DNA of 64,000 nt from Comamonas composti DSM 21721 (GCF_000429845.1 NZ_AUCQ01000003.1:166368-230367), one strand, 5' to 3'. Counted from the stretch's first letter, positions 8,305-17,057 are shown. Program-made: numbers and translations. Notes: generated by a model from the sequence alone, not told the origin.

Positions 8305-9513
8305 ATGCGCCGTGCCGCCATTGTTTCCCCGCTTCGCACCCCCGTCGGTACTTTCGGCGGCAGTCTGCGCCCCGTTCCCGTGGAGGAGCTGGCCGCCACC
8401 ACGGTACGTGCCGTGGTGGCCCAAAGCGGCATAGACCCCGCCCGCATCGATGATGTGGTGTTTGCCCAGTCCTACGCCAGCAGCGAGACGCCTTGCGTGG
8501 GCCGCTGGGCCGCGCTGCAGGCCGGCCTGCCGGTGGAGGTGCCAGGCATGCAGCTGGACCGCCGCTGCGGCGGTGGCCTGCAGGCCATTGCCACGGCCGC
8601 CATGATGGTGCAAAGCGGCGCAGCCGATGTGGTGATTGCCGGCGGCGTAGAGAGCATGAGCAACATCGAGTACTACAGCCCCGATATGCGCTGGGGTGCG
8701 CGCTCGGGCAATGTGCGCATGTTTGACCGCCTGGACCGTGGCCGCGAGCGCTCCCAGCCTGTGGAGCGCTTTGGCAAGATCTCGGGAATGATCGAGACGG
8801 CAGAGAACCTGGCCCGCGACTACGGCATCACGCGCGACGCGGCCGACGCCTTTGCCATGCGCAGCCACCAGCGTGCAGCCGATGCCTGGGCCGCCGGCCG
8901 CTTCAACGATGAGGTCGTTCCCGTGTCCGTGCCCCAGCGCAAGGGCGAGCCCCTGCTGTTCAGCCAGGACGAGGGCTTTCGCGCCGCCACCACCATGGAC
9001 AGCCTGGCCAAGCTGCGTGTGCTGATGCCGGGCGGCACGGTGACGGCAGGCAATGCCAGCCAGCAAAACGATGCATCGGCCGCCTGCCTGATCGTGGCCG
9101 AGGACAAGCTGGCCGAGCTGGGCCTCACGCCCATGGCCGCCATGGTGGGCTGGGCGGCTGCAGGCTGCGAGCCCTCGCACATGGGCATAGGCCCTGTGCC
9201 GGCTGTGAAAAAGCTGCTGTCGCGCCTGCATCTGACGCTGGACGATATGGACCTGGTGGAGCTGAACGAGGCCTTTGCCTGCCAGGTGCTGGCCGTGCTC
9301 AAGGGCTGGGAGTGGCATGACCAGGCCGCCATCGAACACAAGCTGAATGTGAACGGCTCCGGCATCTCGCTGGGCCACCCCATTGGCGCCACCGGCGTGC
9401 GCATTCTGGCCACGCTGCTGCACGAGCTGGAGCGGCGCAAGGGCCGCTATGGCCTGGAGACCATGTGCATAGGCGGCGGCCAGGGCATTGCCGCTGTGTT
9501 CGAGCGCTACTGA
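8305..9513 (+). CDS. Thiolase (acetyl-CoA acyltransferase)
   Basis: A 402-residue degradative-type thiolase that cleaves a 3-ketoacyl-CoA with CoA. The nucleophile is Cys88 in LDRRCGGGLQA. The catalytic histidine lies in SGISLGHPIGATG and the second cysteine in ETMCIGGGQGIAAVFE. ISPLRTP-like VSPLRTPVGTFGG opens the protein. It follows the CoA-transferase by 50 bases and completes the beta-oxidation set (dehydrogenase, hydratases, SDR, thiolase). ATG at 8305 follows CCAGGAGTCC. The stop codon itself forms the first bases of an R2 palindrome. Confidence 0.94.
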   Translation: MRRAAIVSPLRTPVGTFGGSLRPVPVEELAATTVRAVVAQSGIDPARIDDVVFAQSYASSETPCVGRWAALQAGLPVEVPGMQLDRRCGGGLQAIATAAMMVQSGAADVVIAGGVESMSNIEYYSPDMRWGARSGNVRMFDRLDRGRERSQPVERFGKISGMIETAENLARDYGITRDAADAFAMRSHQRAADAWAAGRFNDEVVPVSVPQRKGEPLLFSQDEGFRAATTMDSLAKLRVLMPGGTVTAGNASQQNDASAACLIVAEDKLAELGLTPMAAMVGWAAAGCEPSHMGIGPVPAVKKLLSRLHLTLDDMDLVELNEAFACQVLAVLKGWEWHDQAAIEHKLNVNGSGISLGHPIGATGVRILATLLHELERRKGRYGLETMCIGGGQGIAAVFERY

Positions 9514-9530
9514 GAGCGTGAACACGCTCT
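9513..9530. repeat. R2 palindrome copy
   Basis: AGAGCGTGAACACGCTCT has perfect 8-base arms around AA and directly overlaps the thiolase stop codon. It is the core of the R2 family also found at 10731, 15571, 19102 and 63905. Confidence 0.75.
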
Positions 9531-9534
9531 GAGA

Positions 9535-9557
9535 CCGCAGCTCCCGGAGAGCTGCGG
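9535..9557 (+). terminator. Stem-loop after the thiolase gene
   Basis: CCGCAGCTC and GAGCTGCGG form a perfect nine-base stem with a five-base loop. There is no T-run after it, so it may be an RNA-processing or stabilising hairpin rather than a true intrinsic terminator. With the R2 palindrome it separates the catabolic genes from the Bug gene. Confidence 0.45.
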
Positions 9558-9738
9558 GCCTTGCCGTGCGCGCTGTGTATGTCTCATGGGTAAACCCTTG
9601 CTAAGAACACGCTAACCCGGGCTTAGTCAAAAGCAGATTCCCGTCTGTTGGGACACCACGCAAGATGGATGTGTGCGCTGTTCGCGGCTCGCCGTGCTCC
9701 GGCGTTTTCATCCAAGCAGATCGAAGGAGACAAGCCTC

Positions 9739-10719
9739 ATGATTCATTCCTCTCGTCGCCGTCTGGTCGCGGCCCTGGCCCTGAGCGGCTTTGCGTTTTC
9801 CCCCGCGCCCGGCCTGGCCCAGGACGGCCAGCCTCTGCGCCTCGTCGTCGGCTATTCGGCAGGCGGCCCAGTGGACCAGGGTGCGCGTCTGTTGGCCCAG
9901 GCCCTGGGCAAGGAGCTGGGCACCATCGTGGTCGTGGACAACAAGCCTGGCGCCAACGCCACGCTTGCAGGCAGCGATGTGGTGCGCTCCAGGCCCGACG
10001 GGCTGACCCTGTGGTTTGCGGCCAGCCCCACGATCACCATCAGCCCCAACGTAATGCGCAAGATGAGCTTCGATCCCGCGCGTGATCTCACGCCCGTGGC
10101 TCCCGTGCTCAGCTATTACAACGTGCTCGTGGTCAACAACGGCGAGCCCTACAAGACCACGCAGGAGCTCGTGGCCTATGCGAAGGCGCATCCGCAAAGG
10201 CTCAACTACGGCTCGGCCGGCGTGGGCGGCTCGAACCATCTGGGCGCCTTGCTGTTCGCGCGCCGCAGCGGCATAGAGATGAACCACATCCCCTACAAAG
10301 GCAACGCTCCGGCCATGACCGATGTGATCGGCGGCCAGCTCAGCATGATGATGGACATCATCAGCACGGCCAGCAACTACATCCATGGCGGCAAGGTGCG
10401 TGCGATTGCCGTGACCTCGCCCGAGCGCAACAGCTCTCTGCCCGATGTGCCCACGATTGCCGAATCCGGCATCGAAGGGCTCCAGGGCTTTGATGTGGGC
10501 GGCTGGTACGGTGTCTATGGGCCCAAGGGCCTGCCGCCCGATGTCGTGGCCCGGCTCAACCAGAAGATCAACGCGGCCCTGGCCCAGCCCGAGCTCAGAA
10601 GGCGCTTCAAGGAGCTCGGCTATGAGGAGTGGCTGGGCGAGCCCGCACGGCTGGCCGAGCGCGCGGCCAGGGAGCGCGCGATGTGGGCCACCGTGACGCA
10701 GGGAATCACCGTGGATTGA
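9739..10719 (+). CDS. Bug-type periplasmic solute-binding protein
   Basis: A 326-residue tripartite tricarboxylate transporter receptor (TctC/Bug) family protein. A signal peptide with RRR, then LVAALALSGFAFS and a cleavage region around GLAQD, fits periplasmic export. The Bug fold landmarks are LRLVVGYSAGGPVDQGARLL near the N-terminus, VVVDNKPGANATLAGSDVV, and the NHIPYKGNAPAMTDVIGGQ region. Such proteins bind carboxylates, often without linked membrane subunits, as here. The ligand is plausibly the acid degraded by the surrounding genes. ATG at 9739 follows GAAGGAGACAAGCC. Confidence 0.92.
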   Translation: MIHSSRRRLVAALALSGFAFSPAPGLAQDGQPLRLVVGYSAGGPVDQGARLLAQALGKELGTIVVVDNKPGANATLAGSDVVRSRPDGLTLWFAASPTITISPNVMRKMSFDPARDLTPVAPVLSYYNVLVVNNGEPYKTTQELVAYAKAHPQRLNYGSAGVGGSNHLGALLFARRSGIEMNHIPYKGNAPAMTDVIGGQLSMMMDIISTASNYIHGGKVRAIAVTSPERNSSLPDVPTIAESGIEGLQGFDVGGWYGVYGPKGLPPDVVARLNQKINAALAQPELRRRFKELGYEEWLGEPARLAERAARERAMWATVTQGITVD

Positions 10720-10730
10720 TTGCTCCCTTG

Positions 10731-10787
10731 AGAGCGTGTTTGCGATCTCTACGCAGGCGCGCCGCGAGGAGATCGCAAACACGCTCT
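10731..10787. repeat. R2 long hairpin
   Basis: AGAGCGTGTTTGCGATCTC and its exact complement GAGATCGCAAACACGCTCT form a perfect 19-base stem around the 19-base loop TACGCAGGCGCGCCGCGAG. The loop plus the flanking CTC...GAGGAGATCG is shared with the copy at 19102. No T-run follows. This is the most complete R2 copy in the window. Confidence 0.85.
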
Positions 10788-10887
10788 GAGCCGCCCGCGC
10801 CGCCATCCCGCACAGGAGAAGGCCGGGGCGAGAGGTTTCGCGCAGAACACCGTGCTTGATTTTGGTTTTTGGAAAGCGCAAAAGAAT

Positions 10888-12399
10888 ATGAGTCATCAAC
10901 GCATACACCATCTGCTGGACCGCTGGCTGGACGAAGCCCCGCAGCGCCCCTTCATCCATCTGGCCGACGGCCGCAGCCTGAGCTTTGCCGACCTGGGGGC
11001 GCTCACCGACAAGGCCGAGGCCGAGCTGCGCGCGCTGGATGTGCGCGCCGGCGACCGCGTGCTGGTCGTGGCCGAGAACTGCCCCGAGCATGCGGCCCTG
11101 ATCCTGGCCTGCAGCCGCGTCGGCGCCTGGTCCTGCGGCGTCAATGCGCGCATGGCTGCAGGCGAGATCGACGGTTTTGCGGCCAAGGCCGATGCGCGCA
11201 TCGTGTACTTCACGAGCGCCGAATCGCAGAGCGCAGCGGCCCATGCGCGCCGCTTCGGCGCCGTGGACTCGGTGCTCGACGGCATGCAGCACAGCCCCGT
11301 GCGCAGCCAAGCCAGGGCCGAGACCGGAGCGCTGCAGGGCGAGGTTGCGGCCCTGATCTTCACCTCGGGCACTACGGGAACGCCCAAGGGCGTGATGGTC
11401 GGCCATGATGCGCTTGCGCATTTCGCGCGCGTCTCGGCCGCCTCGCGCAGCCTCGGGCCCGGGGACCGCAGCTATGCGTTCGTGCCCATGACGCATATCT
11501 TCGGCCTGGGCACGGTACTGCTGGCCTCGCTGCATGCGGGCGCCGAGCTGGTCGTGCGCCCGCAGTTCGATCCCGCCGATCTGCTGCAGGCGCTGGCTGA
11601 GCACCGCATCTCCCAGCTGCAAGGCCCGCCGGCGCTGTTCGCGCGCCTGCTCGCCCACATGCAGCAGCAGGGACTGCAGCGGCCGCCGGCCCCGGCACTG
11701 CGCTATCTGTACACGGGCGCGGGCCCGCTGGATCTGGCGCTCAAGCAGCGCGTGGAGGCCGCCTTTGGCCAGACCCTGCACCACGGCTACGGGCTGTCGG
11801 AATACGCAGGCTCGGTCCACCTTACGCGTGAAAGCGAACAACGCGCCGACACCAGCGCCGGTTACCAGGTTGAAGGCGCCGAGGTCAAGGTGGTGGATGC
11901 GGCCACGGGCCGCAGCCTGGGCTGCGGCGAACGCGGCGAGCTCTGGCTTCGCGGCCGGGGGCTGATGAAAGGCTATTTCCGCGACCCCGAGGCCACGGCT
12001 GCCGTGATGCGCGAAGGCGGCTGGTATGCGAGCGGCGATCTGGGCGAGCTGCAGGCCGACGGCGCGCTGTTCGTGGTCGGCAGGCTCAAGGAGATGATCA
12101 TCCGCTCAGGCTTCAACGTCTACCCGGCCGAGGTCGAGCTCGCGCTGAACCAGCTGCCCGGCGTGCAGCGCAGCGCCGTCGTCGGCCGCCCCGGGCAGGA
12201 TGGCAACGAGGAAATCATTGCCTTTGTGGAGCTGCAGCCCGGCGCCTCGCTGGACCTGGCTGCGGCCCGCAGCCATTTGCGCGAGCAGCTCGCTCCCTAC
12301 AAGCTGCCCTCCCATATCCAGGCCCTGGACGAGCTGCCCATGAGCACCAATGGCAAGCTGCTCAAGCGTGTGCTGCAGGAGCAGGCGCGGGGGCTTTGA
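10888..12399 (+). CDS. Class I adenylate-forming acyl-CoA ligase
   Basis: A 503-residue AMP-dependent ligase that activates a carboxylic acid to its CoA thioester. Motifs: IFTSGTTGTPKGVMVGHDA (phosphate loop), GYGLSEYAGSVHLT (adenine-binding region), ASGDLGELQADG with GRLKEMIIRSGFNVYPAEVE (hinge), and the C-terminal STNGKLLKRVL holding the catalytic lysine. It could load the acid captured by the Bug protein encoded just before it. ATG at 10888 (MSHQRIHHLLDRWL); residues upstream to 10852 are not family-like. A gap of about 130 bases to the DUF35 gene shows nothing notable. Confidence 0.92.
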   Translation: MSHQRIHHLLDRWLDEAPQRPFIHLADGRSLSFADLGALTDKAEAELRALDVRAGDRVLVVAENCPEHAALILACSRVGAWSCGVNARMAAGEIDGFAAKADARIVYFTSAESQSAAAHARRFGAVDSVLDGMQHSPVRSQARAETGALQGEVAALIFTSGTTGTPKGVMVGHDALAHFARVSAASRSLGPGDRSYAFVPMTHIFGLGTVLLASLHAGAELVVRPQFDPADLLQALAEHRISQLQGPPALFARLLAHMQQQGLQRPPAPALRYLYTGAGPLDLALKQRVEAAFGQTLHHGYGLSEYAGSVHLTRESEQRADTSAGYQVEGAEVKVVDAATGRSLGCGERGELWLRGRGLMKGYFRDPEATAAVMREGGWYASGDLGELQADGALFVVGRLKEMIIRSGFNVYPAEVELALNQLPGVQRSAVVGRPGQDGNEEIIAFVELQPGASLDLAAARSHLREQLAPYKLPSHIQALDELPMSTNGKLLKRVLQEQARGL

Positions 12400-12528
12400 G
12401 GGCCCGGAAACCTCGCGCAACAGCGGCCACGGAACATGCGCTGAAGACGGTGTTTCAGATTCACGAATTGAGGCCGGGGCGCTATGCAGGCATGCTGCTC
12501 ACAGAACAAGGAGACCGGAGCCTCACCC

Positions 12529-12918
12529 ATGCATTTAAGTGCACAGACCCATTACCAGGCCGAACTGGACGCCGGCCGCTTCGCCATCCAGCAATGCACG
12601 GCCTGCCAGCAGCATGTGTTCACCCCGCGTGAGCTGTGCCCGCACTGCGGCGCCAGTCCGCTGCGCTGGGTGCGCCCCAGCGGCCAGGGCACGGTGTATT
12701 CCACCACCACCATTGCCCGCAAACCCGAAGCCGGTGGTGACTACAACGTGGCGCTGATCGATCTGGACGAAGACGTGCGCATGATGGGCCGCGTCGAAGG
12801 CCTGGCGCCCGAGCGCGTGCAGATCGGCATGCGCGTCGGCGCCCAGGTGGTGCAGCACAACGGCAAGGGGCTGGTCGTCTTCCACCCTGCAGCCCACGCC
12901 CCGGGAGACGCCGCATGA
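12529..12918 (+). CDS. DUF35 OB-fold protein with zinc ribbon
   Basis: A 129-residue protein with the two-part DUF35 architecture. A rubredoxin-like zinc ribbon has Cys23, Cys26, Cys37 and Cys40 (CTACQQ, CPHCG). An OB-fold follows, with GQGTVYSTTTIARKPEAGG and ALIDLDEDVRMMGRVEG. DUF35 proteins are obligate partners of thiolase-like proteins, binding acyl-CoA and stabilising the complex. The thiolase-like gene follows with an ATGA overlap, as expected for a stoichiometric pair. ATG at 12529; ACAAGGAGACC lies about 14 bases upstream. Confidence 0.92.
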   Translation: MHLSAQTHYQAELDAGRFAIQQCTACQQHVFTPRELCPHCGASPLRWVRPSGQGTVYSTTTIARKPEAGGDYNVALIDLDEDVRMMGRVEGLAPERVQIGMRVGAQVVQHNGKGLVVFHPAAHAPGDAA

Positions 12919-14129
12919 GCCCCGCTTTTCAAGTACCCCGCTCCAGCCTGGACGCCCCCGCCGTGAACCGCGCCCTGCGCGGCAAGGTGGCCATTGCCGG
13001 CGCCGCCACCTATGGCTGCGGCGAAGCCCCCGGCATGGACGATATGACGCTGCTGGTGCGCGCCGCCCACGCGGCCGTGGCCGATGCCGGCCTGACCATG
13101 CAGGACATCGACGGCATTGCCACCTGCAGCGTCACGGCCAGCATGTGGGCCATGCCCGTGATTGAGCACCTGGGAATCAACCCCACATACATCGACGGCA
13201 CCATGCTGGGCGGCAGCAGCTTTGTGGCCCATTTGCTGCCCGCCATGCGCGCGCTGGAGGCCGGCCAGTGCAAGGCCGTGCTGATCTGCTACGGCAGCGC
13301 CCAGCGTTCCGGCGCCGCAGGCCGCAAGGACATCGTGGCCGCACGCCGCGCCATGGACCCCCAGCCCTTTGAACACCCCTATGACCCGCTGCTGCCGGCA
13401 TCGGCCTACGCACTCGCTGCCCAGCGCCATATGCACCAGTACGGCACCACGCGCGAGCAGCTGGCCGAGGTGGCGGTGGCGGCCCGGGCCTGGGCCCAGC
13501 TCAACCCCGAGGCCTTTATGCGCGACCCGCTCACCATCGATGAGGTGTTGAAGGCACGCATGGTCTCCAGCCCCTTGGGGGTGCGCGACTGCTGCCTGGT
13601 CACCGACGGGGCCGGCGCCATCGTGCTCACCCGTGCGGACCGCGCCAAAGACCTGGCCCAGCCCCCCATCTACATCCTGGGCAATGCCACGGCCTGCTGG
13701 AACCGCCAGATCTCCTGCATGCCCGACCTGACCGTGACCTCGGCCACGCAATCCGGCCAGCAGGCCTTTGCCATGGCGGGGCTGACGCCGGCAGACATGG
13801 ACATGGCCCAGCTGTATGACGCCTTCACCATCAACACCATCCTGTTCTTGGAAGACCTGGGCTTTTGCAAAAAAGGCGAAGGCGGTGCCTTTGTCGAAAA
13901 CGGAGGCATTGCCCCAGGCGGCCACCTGGCCGTCAACACCAATGGCGGTGGACTGTCCTGCGTACACCCCGGCATGTATGGCGTCTTCCTGCTGATCGAA
14001 GCCGTGCGCCAGCTGCGCGGCCAGGCCGGTCAGCGTCAGCTGGAAAACCACCGCACGGCCGTCGTGCATGGCAATGGCGGCACGCTGTCCAGCCAAGCCA
14101 CGGCGGTTCTGGGGAACTTCACCCCCTGA
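12915..14129 (+). CDS. Thiolase-like protein (SCP-x/Ltp type)
   Basis: A 404-residue thiolase-fold protein of the lipid-transfer/SCP-x group. At the usual nucleophile position it has MLGGSSFVAH, with serines and no cysteine, so it is not a classical thiolase. The C-terminal NTNGGGLSCVHPGMYG keeps the histidine region, and YDAFTINTILFLEDLGF is typical of Ltp-like proteins. Paired with DUF35 it resembles Ltp2-DUF35 retro-aldolases of steroid side-chain breakdown, although a thiolase role through another residue cannot be excluded. It starts inside the DUF35 stop (ATGA). Its own TGA lies inside the CCCCCTGAG start of an R1 repeat. Confidence 0.88.
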   Translation: MSPAFQVPRSSLDAPAVNRALRGKVAIAGAATYGCGEAPGMDDMTLLVRAAHAAVADAGLTMQDIDGIATCSVTASMWAMPVIEHLGINPTYIDGTMLGGSSFVAHLLPAMRALEAGQCKAVLICYGSAQRSGAAGRKDIVAARRAMDPQPFEHPYDPLLPASAYALAAQRHMHQYGTTREQLAEVAVAARAWAQLNPEAFMRDPLTIDEVLKARMVSSPLGVRDCCLVTDGAGAIVLTRADRAKDLAQPPIYILGNATACWNRQISCMPDLTVTSATQSGQQAFAMAGLTPADMDMAQLYDAFTINTILFLEDLGFCKKGEGGAFVENGGIAPGGHLAVNTNGGGLSCVHPGMYGVFLLIEAVRQLRGQAGQRQLENHRTAVVHGNGGTLSSQATAVLGNFTP

Positions 14130-14303
14130 GTCGCTGCGCGCCTCGGTGCTGTCGCCAGAGGCGGCAGCTCTTCAGGCACGTCCAAGCCTGCGCAGGCAGG
14201 CTTGGAGCCGCGGCCTTCAGCCCCTCTCTCGCTTACGCGGGAGGGGGACGACACCCTCGGTGCGGGGCGGCCCTTCCTCGGTGTCCCTGACTTTGGGTCA
14301 CGC
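14122..14303 (+). repeat. R1 dispersed repeat copy with hairpin insert
   Basis: CCCCCTGAGTCGCTGCGCGC overlaps the stop codon of the thiolase-like gene. It is followed by an insert carrying a perfect 10-base stem (CCAAGCCTGC/GCAGGCTTGG, 14182-14205) and then GGGGGACGACACCCTCG, GCGGCCCTTCCTCGGTGTC and CACGCCAGTTTTGT. The module order matches the copies at 4782 and 5930. It fills most of the gap before the second acyl-CoA dehydrogenase. Confidence 0.75.
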
Positions 14304-14396
14304 CAGTTTTGTATTTCACGGGCATCGCTTGTTTGGTGGTTTTCAAAGCTACCCACTGGGCAAGACATGCCAACCCTGAGACAAGGAATAAATCAC

Positions 14397-15557
14397 ATGA
14401 TTCGCGACCCCGAAACCCTTGAAGCCCTGCTCGACAGCGTGCGCCGCTTTGTGCGCGAGCGCCTGGTGCCTGCCGAAAACGAGGTGGCAGAAACCGACGA
14501 AATCCCCGAGGCCATCGTGCAGGAAATGCGTGATCTGGGCCTGTTTGGCCTGACCATTCCCGAGCGCTTTGGCGGCCTGGAGCTGACCATGGAGGAAGAG
14601 GTGCGCGTGCTGCTGGAGCTGTGCCAGACCGCGCCGGCCTTTCGCTCCATCATCGGCACCACCGTGGGCATTGGCTCGCAGGGCATCTTGATGGATGGCA
14701 CGCCCGAGCAGCAGGCGCAGTGGCTGCCCAGATTGGCCACCGGCGAAATCATGGCCTCGTTCGCGCTGACCGAGCCCGAGGCGGGGTCCGATGCAGCCTC
14801 GCTGCGCACCACGGCCATCAAAAACGGCGACCACTACATCGTCAACGGCACCAAGCGTTTCATCACCAATGCGCCCCACGCCGGCATGTTCACGCTGATG
14901 GCCCGCACCAACCCCGAGGACAAGGGCGCGGGCGGTGTCTCCTCCTTCATCGTCGATGCCCAATCCCCCGGCATCAGCTTTGGCAAATACGACAAAAAAA
15001 TGGGCCAGCGCGGCGCCCATACCTGCGATGTGATCTTTGACAACGTCAAGGTGCCGGCCGCCAACCTCATCGGCCTGCAGGAAGGCAAGGGCTTCAAGAC
15101 CGCCATGAAGGTGCTGGAAAAAGGCCGCATCCACATTGCCGCCGTGGCCGTGGGCTGCGCCAAACGCATTCTGCGCGACGCCTTGCAGTACGCGCTGGAG
15201 CGCAAGCAGTTCGGCCAGGCGATTTGCGACTTTCAGCTGGTGCAGGCCATGCTGGCCGATAGCCAGGCCGAGCTGTATGCCGCCGAGTGCATGACGATTG
15301 ACGCCGCCCGCCGCCGCGACGATGGCCTCAACGTCTCCACCGAGGCCTCCAGCGCCAAGATGTTTGCCACCGAAATGTGCGGCCGCGTGGCCGACCGCGC
15401 GGTGCAGATTCTGGGCGGCTCGGGCTATATGTCGGAATACGGCATAGAGCGCTTTTACCGCGATGTGCGCCTGTTCCGCCTGTACGAGGGCACGACGCAG
15501 ATCCAGCAGATCATCATCGCCCGCAACATGGTGCGCGAAGCCCGCGCCAACGCATGA
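14397..15557 (+). CDS. Acyl-CoA dehydrogenase
   Basis: A 386-residue short/medium-chain type acyl-CoA dehydrogenase. It has LTEPEAGSDAASLRT (flavin/substrate loop near 124-138), NGTKRFITNA, RKQFGQAICDFQLVQ, and the canonical catalytic Glu364 in RLYEGTTQIQQI. It thus differs from the first dehydrogenase at 1511, where this Glu is replaced, so the two probably act on different chain structures or at different rounds. ATG at 14397 (MIRDPETLEALL) follows ACAAGGAATAA. It is the last gene of the plus-strand arm. Confidence 0.94.
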   Translation: MIRDPETLEALLDSVRRFVRERLVPAENEVAETDEIPEAIVQEMRDLGLFGLTIPERFGGLELTMEEEVRVLLELCQTAPAFRSIIGTTVGIGSQGILMDGTPEQQAQWLPRLATGEIMASFALTEPEAGSDAASLRTTAIKNGDHYIVNGTKRFITNAPHAGMFTLMARTNPEDKGAGGVSSFIVDAQSPGISFGKYDKKMGQRGAHTCDVIFDNVKVPAANLIGLQEGKGFKTAMKVLEKGRIHIAAVAVGCAKRILRDALQYALERKQFGQAICDFQLVQAMLADSQAELYAAECMTIDAARRRDDGLNVSTEASSAKMFATEMCGRVADRAVQILGGSGYMSEYGIERFYRDVRLFRLYEGTTQIQQIIIARNMVREARANA

Positions 15558-15570
15558 GAGGCGCAGCGTC

Positions 15571-15612
15571 TCAGAGCGTGAACACGCTTTCAGAGCGTAA
15601 ACACGTTCTCAG
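15571..15612. repeat. Tandem R2 palindromes between convergent genes
   Basis: Two back-to-back R2 cores, AGAGCGTGAACACGCTTT and AGAGCGTAAACACGTTCT, lie between the converging dehydrogenase and LysR genes. Each can form a short hairpin. Together they are the only candidate for a shared transcription stop in this gap. Confidence 0.65.
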
Positions 15613-15674
15613 CACGGCTGATCCATGGGCGCTGCACGCCACGGTGTGACTGCAAGCCGATGAGCGGTGAGCCG

Positions 15675-16595
15675 CTACTCTGTTTCGCATTCCCGCGCCA
15701 GATCGCCGCCAGCATCGGCGACCAGCATTTCCACCAGTTCCCGGGCAAAGGAAGGCAGGGCTTCCAGGCTGCGCACGCAGATCAGCATTTCGCGCAGCGA
15801 CCAGGCATCGGACAGGGGCACCAGTGCAATGCCCATGCTCTGGCCGTGGCGGCTGGCAGCTGACTCGGGCAGTACGCCCACGCCCACGCCGGACTCGATC
15901 ATGCGGCAGGCGCTCTCGAAGTTGCCCACCTGGATGCGCTGCTTGATGGGCCGGTGCAACTGGTCGCTGGCCTGACGCAGAAAGGCGTGGATGGCGCTGG
16001 ACTCGTGCAGGCCCACATGGTCCAGGTCCAGGGTCTGCGCAAAATCGATTTGCATCTCCCCGTCCAGCGCATGGCCCTTGGGCACGACCAGCACCAGGCG
16101 GTCGCGGCGATAGCGCAGGGTTTCGAGGTTTTCCGTGCGCACCAGGCCGGCGACGATGCCGATGTCGGTCTGGCCCTCGGTCACCGCACGCACGATGTCG
16201 TGCGACAGACGCTCGCGCAGGTCGATGTTCACATCGGGGTGGCGACGCAGAAAGCTTCTGAGCACGGGCGGCAGGAATTCGCTCAGCGAGGTGGTGTTGG
16301 CGAACACGCGCACATGGCCCTTGATGCCGCGCACGTACTCCTGCATGTCACCGCGCAGGTGCTCGATCTGGCCGAGCACCATGCGCGCATGGGTCACGAA
16401 GGCCTGGCCCGGCGGTGTCAGCGTCACGCCCTGGCTGGTACGGTACAACAGCTTGGTGCCTATGCTCTCTTCGAGGTTCTTGATGCGCGTGCTTGCCGCG
16501 GGCAGGGAGATGAAGGACAGCTCGGCGCCGCGTGTCATGCTGTTGGCGTCGGCTATATGCACCATGAGGCGCAAATCCACAAGATCGAAATGCAT
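15675..16595 (-). CDS. LysR-family transcriptional regulator
   Basis: A 306-residue LysR regulator. The N-terminal winged helix covers about residues 5-65, with the recognition-helix region SFISLPAASTRIKNLEESIG and LLYRTSQGVTLTPPGQAF after it. The effector domain has the usual FANTTSLSEFLPPVLRSFLR opening of subdomain I. I chose the ATG at 16595 (MHFDLVDLRLMVHIAD); in-frame ATGs at 16601 and 16610 are also possible. It lies convergent to the beta-oxidation genes and divergent from a thioesterase, so it may regulate either, with the degraded acid or its CoA ester as inducer. Confidence 0.9.
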   Translation of the reverse strand: MHFDLVDLRLMVHIADANSMTRGAELSFISLPAASTRIKNLEESIGTKLLYRTSQGVTLTPPGQAFVTHARMVLGQIEHLRGDMQEYVRGIKGHVRVFANTTSLSEFLPPVLRSFLRRHPDVNIDLRERLSHDIVRAVTEGQTDIGIVAGLVRTENLETLRYRRDRLVLVVPKGHALDGEMQIDFAQTLDLDHVGLHESSAIHAFLRQASDQLHRPIKQRIQVGNFESACRMIESGVGVGVLPESAASRHGQSMGIALVPLSDAWSLREMLICVRSLEALPSFARELVEMLVADAGGDLARECETE

Positions 16596-16610
16596 GGCCA
16601 TGGCCTGCAT

Positions 16611-17057
16611 TGTAGAAAGCCCGGCCCGCCGCCCAGCCCCTGGCACGTCCGGGTGAACACGGGCTTTCACAAATGCAAAGCCGCGCTCTGCGGCCCCTGG
16701 CGGGTATTGCGGCCCCTGGCGGGTCTGGCTGCAGGGGGGGCGGTCGCACCCGCGCGAACCGGCGCGTGAGCGCCTGCCATGGCTCAACCAAGGGAAAACC
16801 CTTGTACTCTGTTAAAACCTATCTTTTGCAGCTTTGTTTCATGGCTAACACATTGAAGCAACTCTGCAATCCGGGCATGCTTGTAGCCACGCCATGCAGG
16901 TTTGTGCTTGCATGGTTGTTTCCCTTCGAAAGCCGGGATCAGGAATCTCGTTTTCATGCCCCGGGCATCTGCCACCGTTGCGACATAAGCTTTTTAGAAC
17001 ATGCGCGATGGTTGCAGCAATGTTTGAAATGCACCCCGATCAGAAGGAGGCTCTGCC
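16611..17057. other. Gene-free interval before the thioesterase
   Basis: About 450 bases without a convincing gene. It contains a short direct repeat (GCGGCCCCTGGCGGGT twice, near 16691-16724) and a moderately AT-rich stretch from about 16800. The end has a strong ribosome site, AGAAGGAGG at 17042-17050, for the leader ORF. It must hold the LysR promoter and probably the thioesterase promoter; I could not assign a -35/-10 pair with confidence. Confidence 0.5.

Noticed and set aside
8284..9525. 413-codon antisense frame over the thiolase gene
   Set aside because: The plus-strand thiolase has all catalytic motifs; the antisense product is low-complexity His/Gln/Ala.
10731..10787. Intrinsic terminator
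   Set aside because: The stem is excellent but no T-run follows and the loop is conserved at another site, so it is treated as a repeat element.
9601..11841. Very long open frame antisense to the Bug and acyl-CoA ligase genes
   Set aside because: No family-like motif, biased Gln/His/Ala/Arg composition typical of the complement of high-GC genes, and clear real genes on the other strand.
12741..14096. 451-codon antisense frame over the DUF35/thiolase-like pair
   Set aside because: Glycine/His/Val-rich shadow with no recognisable start context, opposite two coupled genes.
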